Part shown: piece by piece, positions 13,401-26,100 of the stretch | How the letters are laid out: the number at the start of each line of letters is the position of its first letter | Numbering within the stretch: the stretch's first letter is position 1 | Assembly (NCBI RefSeq): GCF_019097595.1 | Contig: NC_080732.1 | Coordinates: forward strand, 10,571,905 to 10,635,904 | Length of the DNA: 64,000 bases | Direction: 5' to 3' | Origin: Hemibagrus wyckioides | Lineage: Eukaryota; Chordata; Actinopteri; Siluriformes; Bagridae | Notes under the pieces: generated by a model | Told to the model about the DNA's origin: nothing | Seen by the model: the letters and a program-made list of their open reading frames with translations, nothing else | Database searches by the model: none | Made by a program: the position numbers and the translations under genes

Positions 13401-16400
13401 ATTGATAATTAGTTTGAGAAAGAATCTATATACAGTAAATGGTCAATTGGTTAATGAATTTTCAAAAATAAATAACATTATACTTTACCCATTGGACTCA
13501 TTTCAGGGATACTGGAAGTGTAAGGTTCATTTATGAAATGAGGAGCATTGTCATTGACATCCTGGACTTTGATGATGAACTCTGACTCAGGCTCCACTGG
13601 CTGGCCAGTTCTACGGTCAATAGCTTCAGCGTGGAGCACATAGAATGCCTTCTTTTCCCTGTCCAAGCTCTTATGAACATGAATTTCACCAGTGAACTCA
13701 TCAATGTAAAAGATCTCTCCTGCTCCCTCTCCAGAAAGGATATAGTGGATGGCAAAGTCTCCTGTGTCGTAGGTTGATTTTAGCTGAGTGAAAAAAACAT
13801 TTTGTTTAAAAATATTTAAACAGTAACAAAATAACAGTAATTATAGTCAATGATATATAGATGTTATATTAGTAATAAAAGAAACAAATCAATACACACA
13901 TGATTACTATTTAATCATACACTCTATACAACAGTTCCAAAGTCCAAAGTTCCAGTCTACTAACTAGCTTTGACAAACAGAGTTCTAAAAGAGGTATCAG
14001 TCACTTTGTGTGTCGGCAACACACAATACTCTTTCCAGCTGTGGTTTCTTTCTTTCTTATTTAGCCAAGTTGTGTATAAAATGCCAAATACTATGTTACA
14101 AATTTCTTGTTCAGAGCTGCTCTGTAAAAGCCATAACCCACTACAAATCATATTGTTGTACTTAATATCATCTTGGATGTGAATATCTTTCAGGCAATTA
14201 TCTATTCCAATAATGTTGCAACAGAGCAATGCAAAAAATAACACATATATGGGCCAACAGCTTAAGATAATGTTGACATCAACCATTAGAAAAATGTGAG
14301 CCCAGTACAGAAAAAATACCCAGTGACTGTCAGTTCTGTGGATGGAAACACCTTGTTTATGAGAGAGGTCAGTGGAGATCAGCCAGATTGGTTTGAGAGA
14401 AATAGGTTTGTGTGGATGTAGAGGCATGGTCAAGCGCTGGTTTGTCAATGGAGATAAAAGCTAAGCAAAATGAGTGGTGAACTTAAGGTAGAAAATTCAG
14501 ATGCATGCGGAATGAGTGGAACCTGCCAATAATCCTTCAGAAGATCCTGTTTTGTTATGAATTTAGCACTGCCTATCCAATCAACACAATCTTCCATCCT
14601 AGGCAGGGGGAAAGAATCTGCTTTAATTTAATTCACTTTTAATTCAATTTATTTATATAGTGCTTTTAACAATAGACATTGTCTCAAAGCAGCTTTACAG
14701 AATTTTAAAATTTAGTTACTATTATCTCTAACATTCATCCTGATTAAGCAAGCCTGAGGCAATAGTGGCAAGGAAAAACTCAGTGAGATGATATGAGGAA
14801 AAAACCTTGAGGGGAATCAGGCTCATCCTTAATTGGGTGACACTGGACAGTAAATTATGTAAATGTAAATGTATGTTCTACAACAGTTTATAGTCACATG
14901 GAATTGTGCAACCAAATTCTGACAAAACTAATTCCTTACTGCTGAAGCTTTCAAATGTTCACTGATGAAGACAGAGCAGAAAGCTGACCAATGCAACAAC
15001 AGTCCACAGACAGCTGTTCCAGCTCCAAGTGGTTCTAACCACAGCAGTCCCCTCAGTCATGAGCTGTCCATGCAAACCATTAACCATTTGATCATTTGTG
15101 CAGAAATGATTTTATCAGTCTTAGAAACTAGTAGGCAGGGTGAATACCAGGGACTACAGCTAGGCACAGATAATCTCTTTTCGCTTTCATAGGCACATTT
15201 TGTGTTATTAATCCTGTAAGCATTTTGTTGAACAGGTGCATTATCACCAACATCAGTGTCAGGCTTAAGGACTGTACATGAAGGGATATCAGAAAAAATG
15301 TGATGAGAATTTTTGAATAAGACTTGTCACATCCTCTTGGGCCAGCTGTGAAAAATAAGCATGTTTGGCTTGAATATTTAACAACCATTCTGAAATTAGT
15401 AGACGAGCACAGGAAAAACAAACACTGCCTAGGTCGAGTCCATCCATCTCTGCAGAATACTCAGTATTCAGAATGTGGTACACCAGCAGATTTTGACTGC
15501 TTCAAAAGCAGCAGCTATGGTATAGGTAATGGTAATTCAACCAAAACTTCATCATCTGTTTGGAATTCACGCACCACTAATTTCTTATCAAACCATATCT
15601 TTATACGGGACTGTGAGGAAGCCAGAGAGCATTTGGCTAAGTCATTACCTTATGTGGGCACTCACAAAAGGCACTAACATAATTTAGGACACTCCTAGCT
15701 GCAGGTCTGTTAAGAGTGGTCCTTTAAAGGCCCATAAACAGAGTGGTAAAAAACTAATTCAGCTGGGCTGAATCCAAGTGTCTCTTGCACTATATCACGG
15801 ATAGCAAATAATAGCAAGGGAGTCCCTTCATCCCAATTTGTTCCCTGATTTAAACAATAGATCTGGAGCATCTTTAACATCTTTAACATCTGATGGAAGC
15901 TTTCTAATGCACCTTGGGACTTGATGGTGAATTGTCTGTTACTTCATAACCTTTTGAAACAGCATAGACTTTGAACCTTGGTGTAACTGGGTGTATTTTG
16001 GCAAACCAAATGTGGTACAAACTTTAACAACATTTCTGATGATAGCACAAGACTTTATGCTATGCAGGGGTATGGCTTCAGGGTACATAGTAGCAGCACA
16101 CATCAAGGTTAGTAAGTATGAATAACCATATTTGGTTTGAAGAAGGGGACCCACACAATATATCAAAATGGTTCACCCATTTTGTTGGTTGAAGAGGTAC
16201 AGGGGGAATAACCTGATTATGCTTTCCTGCTACTTGGTATTTGTTAAAGATGTGGGGTAATATTCCTGTGACTGAGGTTGCACCCAGAGTGTGGGGGTGG
16301 GGGCTGAGAGAGGAAAAAAGTGTAATCTGATGGAGACAGGAAAAGGCGAGAATAAAGCAAAAAGGTTTGTGAGTTAGAGAGGGTGTTGTATGGGTTTTTA

Positions 16401-16824
16401 TTATTCCCTAAGAAACAAAGCAGTACTGATGAAGGGCCAAATGAAAAATCAACTGAATAGTGCCTTCCCCATGACTCAGGTGCACTAATCAATTTTTATT
16501 CAGATATATGGTGCAAAAGTTAGAGCATGTAGAACAACATTTGAGACTCATAGTGGCAGATTCAAGCAACTGTACTGACTTTTGTTTGTGCTCGAAAAAT
16601 ATCCAGGAAAGATATTTTGAAAATATTCTTCACCTGTGCAGCTCTTATTCTATGAAATTACATTCTGATTTGCAGATGTACAAAATTTGTCTATGATATT
16701 TGTTATGTGAGTTTCTTAAATTGTGATTTTTAGAACAGGATTTGTGCACCTGCAACAAAGAATTTGGGAAGCTGTAACTGTTGTTATATTTGTGTGTGTG
16801 TGTGTGTGTTTGTGTGTGCATCAT

Positions 16825-16859
<35 letters not shown>

Positions 16860-19800
16860 TCTACAAGTACGAATTCCGTTGTCATAGTTACTCAGTTGTT
16901 TTGCTTCAGTAATACCTCCATAGTTAGACACCAATAAGTTTGAGCACTTGAAAAATGTGTGGCTTTCAAATAAAAGGTGCCATAAGTTGATTAACATTTT
17001 AAGAGGAGACTGTATGACCCTGGTTAGGTGTATTCTGGGAGCCAGGGCACTGGACTTAGCAGGTAATCTTAGGGTCCTAGCAAATCAAACCCTACATTCT
17101 CAAAGGTAGTTTTCCATGAAGGAGCTAATGATATATGCCTTGGTCAGTCAGAGGTTACTAAGAGTAATACTGAAGAGGTGTATAAATTACTGAAGGCGAT
17201 GTCCGATGCTGTAGTATGCTCTGGCCCCATCCCATTGTGCCGTGGTGATGTAGCAACCATAACCTGCTGTAAGCTACATCACCACGGCACAATGGGACTG
17301 GAGCTCTTTTGAGGGCAAGGCTGGCCAGGATGATGTCTATCCCACTTGGGAAAGTGCTGCTCTCATTTCTTGCAGCATAGCACAGTCTTAGAACAGGTCT
17401 AGTTAATCTTTGACAGGGCCACGGAGCAGACAAGCAGGCTACTGCAACCACCTGCTAGCTGCAATGAGTCGTCACCCAGGATTCACAACATAGATTCTGT
17501 GTCTGTTCTCTATGCTAAACAAAAATGTTTTTATCAGAAAATTTATTTCAGTAAATATTTCAGAGAATATTTCAGAGCCAGGGCCAGGGAGAAGACAAGC
17601 AATCTACTGCAACCACCTGCTAGCTGCAATGAGTCGTCACCCAGGATTCACAACATAGATTCTGTGTCTGTTCTCTATGCTAAACAAAAATGTTTTTATC
17701 AGAAAATTTATTTCAGTAACCTGATTGGCATAAAATTATATAATAGTGAATACACAGCAAGCAGTCCAACTGGTTATAGTTATATACCTTCAGGTCCATA
17801 TTCTGAAATCTATCAGATATCTTAAACATAGGTTTTTGATGTAACCAAGCTATCACAAGCAAATTTCTGAAGTCACGCAACGTACCAGGGGAGATCACCG
17901 GAGGACACCGAGCTCTCCATGGATTATTATTGGCTCAAACGATTGACAATGTCACTGTTGGCAAACACATCTGAATTTACCCCAACCAAGACTTTAACCA
18001 ACCCTTTTAAAAGCCTGCAACACTATTCTTCAGGTCCAAAGACATAGCCCTCTACAGTACAGCCAGAAGCAACCTTAAGAGCCATCAAGAGTGTGAAAGC
18101 TGAGTACAAAAGAGAGATAGAGGACCACTGCACATCAATGGAATCTATGTGGAAAGGGTTCCAGCCTTCAGATTCCTGGGCATGAACATTGCTGAGGATA
18201 TTTCCTGGACTACAAACATCTCAACAGCAGTTAAAAGAGCATAGCAGAGACTCTACTTTTTAAGGTTCCTTAAAAAATAAACACCTGCAGCTGCTAGTGT
18301 CCATCTATCGCTGCTCCATCTCTGAGTGTAGTAATGTACTGCATCTACAGATGGTACACCAGCAGCACAGAGGTGGACGAGAAAGCCCTCCAGAGGGTGA
18401 TCAACTTAGCACATAAAATCATCGCCTGCTGCCTCAAAAGGGCAGCAAACATCCTAAAGGTCCCTTGTCACCCTGGACATCACGTAATTCAACTGCTGCC
18501 CTCTAGCAAATGGTTCAGGTCCATCACTTGAGACTTGATTTAAGAACAGCTTCAACCCCAGCACCATATGGGAGCTGAATGCTGCATTTTTATATTCACA
18601 AAACTTATTAATTTGCACTCTCTGTATACCTCAGTATGTGTCCATTCACATATACTCAGTTTGTTTACATTCTGCTTCACTTGACTGCAGTTTTTTTTAT
18701 TTCATTATTTCATTTGTAAATGGATGTATAGTTTGCACCACTGCAAGCACTGCTGTAATTTTGCTATACTCAGTATAGTGACAATAAAAGAATCTTGAAT
18801 CTTGAACTTAGAAACTACACTGACCTAATAGTTCCTCAAAAACTGTTGGTTGCGCAATTTTTCATGATCGGACAAAAGACATTATCAACATTTACATTAT
18901 TTACCATCTAGTGTCACCCAAATGATAATGGTTTTATTCCTCAATTTTAGGGCGTTTTTCCTCGCCACTGTCACCTCAGGCTTGCTCATTAGGGATAAAT
19001 GTTAGGAATAAATAGTAACTTAACTTTAAACTTTTTTCTATATTTCTGTACTTCTGTAAAGCTGCTTTGAGACAATGTCCAATGTTAAAAATGCTATACA
19101 AACAAATTGAATTTAATTAATAGGAGCTACCTGTAGAGCTTTCTATTACAAAGTCACACAGTTATAGAACAGACTTCCAGTGTTTGGGACACATTTATAG
19201 TCTCACTGTTTATGTATAGGCTGAAAACATATTTGTTTAGTTAAACCTTTTGGTAATGTTTTAATTTTAGGTAGAAGTTCAGATCTGGAGGGTTCATGGA
19301 CATAGATTAGAGTGTTTTAGAAAACCCCAAACTGCCAATATTCCCTCACCCCTTTTTTGTACATGGGATACTGCCACTACTATCAAATATTTACATGCAA
19401 GTATGTAAAGCCTGGTTTAAAGCCAACAACCTGAATCGACAAAACTAAAGAGATGGTTGTTGACTTTAGGAGAGCACATAGTGGCCATTCTCCGCTGTAC
19501 ATGGGCGGATCCTCTGTGGAGATCAAATTCTTTTGTGTTTGGCGGAGAACTTCACCTGGTCACTTAACACCATCACCAAGAAAGCCCAGCTGTCTCTACT
19601 TCCATCTCCCTCCCCCCATCCTGACCATGTTCTACAGAGGGACCATCGAGAGCATCATGAGCAGCTGCATCACTGCCTGGTTTTGGAATTGCACTCGGAT
19701 CGTAAGACCCTACAGCGGATAGTGAGGACAGCTGAGAAGATCATTGGAGTCTCTCTCCCCTCTATCACGGACATTTACGCCACACATTGCATCCACAAAG

Positions 19801-20055
19801 CCAACAGCATTGTGAATGACCACACACACCCCTCACACACACTCTTCACCCTCCTGCAATCGACTGTGTAACAGTTTCTTTCCTCAAGCCATCAGGGTCC
19901 TCATCACCCAGAACTGATCTGTATCAACTCTCTCTCTCTCTCTTTCTCACACACACACCTATGTGAACTGACTCATACTATAAATGTTTACATTTTATTT
20001 GCACTAATTCAACCGCTGATACTGCCATTTTTGCACACCTCATACTGTCATGTTG

Positions 20056-20134
<79 letters not shown>

Positions 20135-23100
20135 TATATTGCCAAAAGTATTCATATATATATATAATGTATAAAATATATATATTATATATATATACAT
20201 ATATAATGCTGCAGAAACCAGAAGTGCAAATAGTAGATATTGTGCAAATGAACAAGTGCAGATAAATATGTAAATATTTACATCAATAAATAAGGCTGTC
20301 AGAGCCTTATTTAGAGAGGTATGTGCAAGTTGTATTTATAGCAGATAAAGTGTAAAGTATAATTATAAATTGTACAAAAATGTGTGCATTATGTACATTG
20401 TATGTACAACAGTAACAGATAATATACAGTGTTTATACAGATAGTATATAATATATATAAATATAGTATATATACATGTATATTAATAGATAGACAGATA
20501 GATAAACTAGGTGTAATCTATGAAGTGGACAATATGTACATTAATTATGTTACACAGAGAAAATATTACATTATAACAGAATGTACAGGGTGGAGCAGAA
20601 CTGCAAGGTGGTAAGTGCAGTAAGACATGAGTGTCCAAGTGGTGTAGTGTAGAGTTCAGTAGATTCATGATTGAAGGAAAAAAACTGGCCCTAAACCTGC
20701 TGGTTCTGGTGCGGATGGACCTGTATCTCCTCCTGGATGGAAGGAGGTTGAACAGTTTGTGACTCTGGTATTCTACCAGGAATGTAATTGCATTTGCATT
20801 TCCTTTAGATGGTATGAATGCCTTGTTGTGTCATGTCTTATTCACTGGAGGTCTGGTCAAACTTGGAATAACCTCTTGGTAGACAAATTGGGATGGTATA
20901 CCAGGCAGTGTCTTGTAGGCGGGTTACGAAAAAAAAGCGAAAAAAAGAAGAAAAAAAAATTAATTCCAAATTCTAAGTGAATTCCAAACAACTGGATTTG
21001 ATGTAATTTTGCTGATTACCAAAAAAAGCTGAGAAGTGATAACAGAATATAAATCATATTTAGTTAGAGAGGTTTCGACATGGACACAGAGGGTAATCTT
21101 TGGGTAAGTGGAGGTTATTCCAGTATAAAATCTTACTAATATTACACGCCCAGAAATAATGCTGAAAATTAGGAAGAGAAAGGCCATCTTTTGACTTTTG
21201 ACCTTTTGGAGTTTTACTTATGGAACAATTGAAGAATAGTTTTCTTAAGATGTGTTGGTTGTTGGTCAGAAATACCCAAAGAAAAAGGTATCCAAGTTTT
21301 TAAAGATCTAGTGATCAAAATTTAAATTTGTTGAAAAAATAAAGTAGTTTAGGCAAAGTTACCATTTTAAAAAGGCTAACACGTCCCACTAGGGACAAAG
21401 GGAGTGTGGAACATCTTGTCTTGTCTTACTTAATATAAAGAAAAATTTTAATCCTAAGTGGGAAATACCTTCAAAAGCCTCTAGAGCATGAAACCATATT
21501 GCCAGTGATTCTATAGCTAATAGAAATATAAGATATTACCTGGTCATGAATAAAGTCTTTAAAGGCCACCCACAATGCTTTCAAACCCATATCAGGAGTT
21601 TGATTAAGTTCAAAGTACAAATCAATTTGAGATGTCCTGTAGTAATTTATTATGAAGCAAGAGAAAAAGTGGATCCTAGAAAAATTATTATGGACATGGG
21701 AAAAGTAGGAAAAGGCTTTATTTTGATGATTCTTAAATCTGCAGGGATTTTAAAGACCCAGTGATGAATAATTAAGTACTACACTGGCTGATTTAGTCAA
21801 TTTGGACATTTTTAGTAGAGGATCAGGATGGTCCCTTTAGCATTCCAATAAATAAATCTTAGCCTCCTGTCTTTAGACAGTATTGTTAAGTCACAATATG
21901 TATTAATCCCTCCAATAAATAAAAAAGACATCCTGAGAACACCATATTCCATATGGTATTCTGTAGCGAACAGTGCACTTACTACATCTAAACTCCAAAT
22001 TCTATATGTTAAACTCCCCAGAACAACAGATGACCAAAACAAAACATATAAAATCTCTATACCTGTAGAGATTGACTTCTTTCAAGGATAGAAAATAATC
22101 AGTCTAATGAACTGTGACTGACTGTTTGTATGGAGACCTCAACATGATGGCACTTATAGTAAAATAAATAAAGTCCTTCTTGTTGCCTCATCTTGTAAAC
22201 TCAGTATTGTTGCCTTATGAAACAAAAGCATACAAGATTTCCTGTTTACATCCTGCATTCTGACGAAAGATCTTGCTGGAAAGAGTAATGATGGCCCCAT
22301 TCCCAATTTGTAGATCTCTGCCATGACATGTTGAAATTGGGCTCTTTGTTCTGCAACCTTTGGTGCATAATCTTCAAATACTGGAGCCGAGTTGCCCTAG
22401 TATTTTAGGTTCCCTCTCCTAATCCTTCTGTTGGTATCGATAAAGCCAAATAATGACCTCTCTTGGTTTTTCTCCTGTCGGTGGCTTGGCTCTGTGGGCT
22501 CTGTCAATTTTTGGTGGATTTGGAAAAATATCCTCACCAAAAACATCCAAAATCATTTAAGGACAAGGACCTTCAATCAGCTCTGGTAAGCGGACTATTC
22601 TGATGTTGTTTCGGTGACTGTGCATGTTGACTTATGTTGTTTCGACTGTTTAGAAGCCTTGACAGAGACAAAAACAACTCTAGTATGTTCCTTACCAAAT
22701 CTGAATAAAATAAAAGCAAGAGTACCAAGTAGAAGGGGAATACAGAAATAGATAAAAATATTACACTGTAGTGGGAGAAAAAGACACATGTCTAACGCTG
22801 ATGACCGTCTGACATTTTTTTTTGATTGTACATCATTTTAAGAGTTAGTGTCATTTTAATAGTGATGAAGTAACCAGATGCTTTTCTTCAACATTGGGTT
22901 CTGTGGAATCTATGAAATGTGGTAAGATCACAGGGGAACCTTTCTGTGCCTACGGGAAAGAACAATGGTCCACCTGGGTTAGTCACTCCCATCTCTTGGA
23001 CTGAACTTATTAGAATTTTGGGTGAGGAGCCTACTCTTGAGTCTGGCCAGAGGCAAAAATCAAGAAGTTTGTCACATATTTTGTTGGACTACGAGTGCAT

Positions 23101-26100
23101 TCTTTTGTCAGATTTACTCTAACACTAATTGACATTTGGCAGGTGCAAACCAGCAGTAATTAACTGGCTTCTCAGTGTCTGTGAGTGAGGGTATATGCCT
23201 TTTTTATGGACCTGGTGGTCAAACAATGAGAATATTTTCTCATCTCTGCTTATGCTCCTACAGCCAATACATGCTTTCCCCTGTAGCAGTGCTTGTTGCA
23301 TTTATAATTTTTGAAATCTAGGTGTAATAATAGCTCTATACGAGCTGTGTAATACCTGTAGTATAGCAACATTTTTGTTGGTCACTCAAACGGATAATTA
23401 GTTCCCTTTTAACGAAACTCAACTTATGGCTTAACACTCCGGAAATGTCTATGCGAGTCTGATGCTTATGTGAAAAAAGGCCAATTTTATTGGCCAATGT
23501 GAGACCATAAATGTTACTGAATCCCCAGCTTTTTTGTTTTTAGTAAGTCATTTGTCTGAGTGAATTGTCTGTCTGTTGTAAAAAAAAAATACAATGTATC
23601 ACTAGTGCTATGGCAAGCAAGATGTATGCCACCATGCCCCTGCTTATTTATGGGGACAACTTGCATGATATTTTGCTTTGCTTGTAGTCAATCACTTAGG
23701 GTTTGATTGCCTGGAATCCAGCAATGCAGACATAGGTCAGGCTGGCTGGTTCAGGCTGGTTCAATCCAGAGGGGACCTCAAGGTGGTACAGGAACTCCAC
23801 AGAGCCACCCATTTAGCCCTCTGTGCAACTAAGCACTAGCCTGCAATATTGGCAATTCCTTGGTGGCTACGGTCATCATGAAGAGGCATCTGTGGATCAA
23901 TTTCACAGCCAGCACTTCTTAGTACCCAAGAAGGACAGGGGGATGCAACCAATTTTAGATCAACACAGCTTGAACTGTACTTCGTGGACATACAAGTTCA
24001 AGATGCTAACACGCAAACATATCATCTCCCAAATTTGATCCAATGAATGTTTTGTCACAATAGATCTAAACTTCCACATCGATATTTCACCAGAACACAG
24101 GAAGTCTAGCTCTATCACCATGCATTTTCACAAAGTGAGAACGGACTCCTCTGTAACTCCAGGACATCCATATACTGATTTACATTGATGATTGGTTTAT
24201 CCTACCTCATTTGGAAGAGTTGGAGCATGACACAAAGATGTCATGCTTGCCCACATCAAGTGTCTGGGGCTGAGGATGAACCTCAAGAAGAGTTTGCTAT
24301 TTCCCTCTCAGAGAACAGCTTTTTTAGGGGTAGTATGAGATCCGACCACAATGTTGTCTCTTCCACATGTAGATTTTGTTCTTCCTGCTATGAGCAGTGT
24401 CAGGCTAGGCTCAGAGGCTGTTGGGTCTCATGGCAGCAGCAGCCAACATTGTTCCGTTGGGTGTACTGCATTTGAGACCAGTTCATGCTCAGCAGAGGTT
24501 TTCACCCTCTGAATCACCAGTCCAGGGTCATGAAGGTTATGCTCTGAAGGCTTGTACCTTTTATTTGTGGAAAATTATAGTTGGTCCACTTTGGTCCAAC
24601 TCTTGAGCCATGCTGCCATCGCAAAACACTTTCAACAGACACCTCTCTCATCGGCTGGGGTGCAGTTCTTAATCGCTGCCAGGCCCGCCAAGACCCATGG
24701 ACCCTCATCTTTAATGACCCATAAACTGCCTGGAAATGAGGCTGGTGTTTCTGGCTTTGAAGCAATTTCTCCAACAGCTGAAGGACTACCATATGTTGCA
24801 GAGCTCCTGATGCATCAATCTGGAACCATGCCTGAAAGTCAGAGAGGGTGATATTTCTGGCGAGGAACAGGAAGGAGTAAAGAACATAGCAAGGTCCAAG
24901 GGAGAGCAAGACCATGGAGAGGCCCAAAGGGGGGGAGCAAGGAACATGGAAAGACATATGAGGGAGTAAGGGACATGGCAGTGAAGCTAGAGGGCTCTGA
25001 GTTATGTCTGCAGTTGAACTGAAAAGCCAAGTGTGCTTCAGCCAAGCACAAGGCTGTGTGACAGCCAAGCACAAAGCTGTGCAACAACACCAGCCAAGCA
25101 GATTCCCCCATAGGAACAGATGTGGAGTGATGTCATGAGGCACCAAAGAAGCAAAGGAACTTGAACTCTCTTGCTGGGTCTGTGACTGGCTAAGTCTTCC
25201 TGATAGCTTTTATAGCTTTGCTCCCTGGATTTCTAGGAGTTTGTCTGGACCAAGTCTGACTATTATTAGTGGCTCCATGCTGGCCAGCCTGAGTATAGTT
25301 CTTGGACATAGTGTCCCTCCTGGATAGCACTCCTTTGGAGATTCCTATCCAGAGATCTGTCCTAGATAGTCATATCTCTCATAGATACTAGTCTCCCAGC
25401 TGAGGTTGTTAAGCCAAGTCTGACTACCAGAGTTCACTCCACAAGGAAACTGTATGACCTAAAATAGAAGCTATTTCATTTCTGGTGCGAACAATGCCAC
25501 TTGAACCCAGTCAACTGCCAAATCCTCCTCCAAGAATGCATTTCAGCAGGGTTAGTCCCTGCTACCCTAAATGTGTATGTGGGCACTATTTCCATTAGCC
25601 ACATACATATTATTGGAGCATCTGTGGGGAGGCATCCCCTGATTTCTCGGTTTTTGCACAGGGGTGGACAGCTGAGGCCTATCTGCAGGCCATGAGTTCC
25701 CTCTTGGGACCTTTCAGTGGGCCTGGGAGGGTTAGTTGAGGCTGCTTTTGAGCCCTGAGGGTCAGCCTCATAGAGGTTTCTGACACTAAAAGTGGCTCTT
25801 CTTCTACTAGCTCACCCCAAAGAGAAGGAGATCTGATGTAAAAAATTACATTTCAAGGTGCCTTCTGTGACCAGCTAGTTGGTCATTTTGCAAGACTTCT
25901 TTCCTCCGAATGTGTCTCCAGAGAAAGTACAGCTTAATCTACTATACCCAGTCTGGGCTCTCAGGATGTATGTCCACTGTTTAGGCTAGTGTTCAAAATA
26001 AAATTTTTGGTTTGCTTTGGTGGTCACAACAAATGTCATGAAGTCACCAAGCAGCATGCCTAGCATGTGAGCTTGGCTAATGTTGATCATGCCTAACATT

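Noticed and set aside
13960..14448. Minus-strand frame of about 160 codons in cadherin intron 1
   Set aside because: No recognisable domain, no splice support within the cadherin gene, and codon use like the surrounding AT-rich DNA.
20040..20265. Tyr/Ile-rich frames on both strands
   Set aside because: They are translations of TA tracts.
24514..25146. Minus-strand open frame of about 210 codons with hydrophobic runs
   Set aside because: It overlaps the DIRS remnant read on the plus strand, shows no domain, and its hydrophobic stretches reflect composition. No splice or start context supports it.
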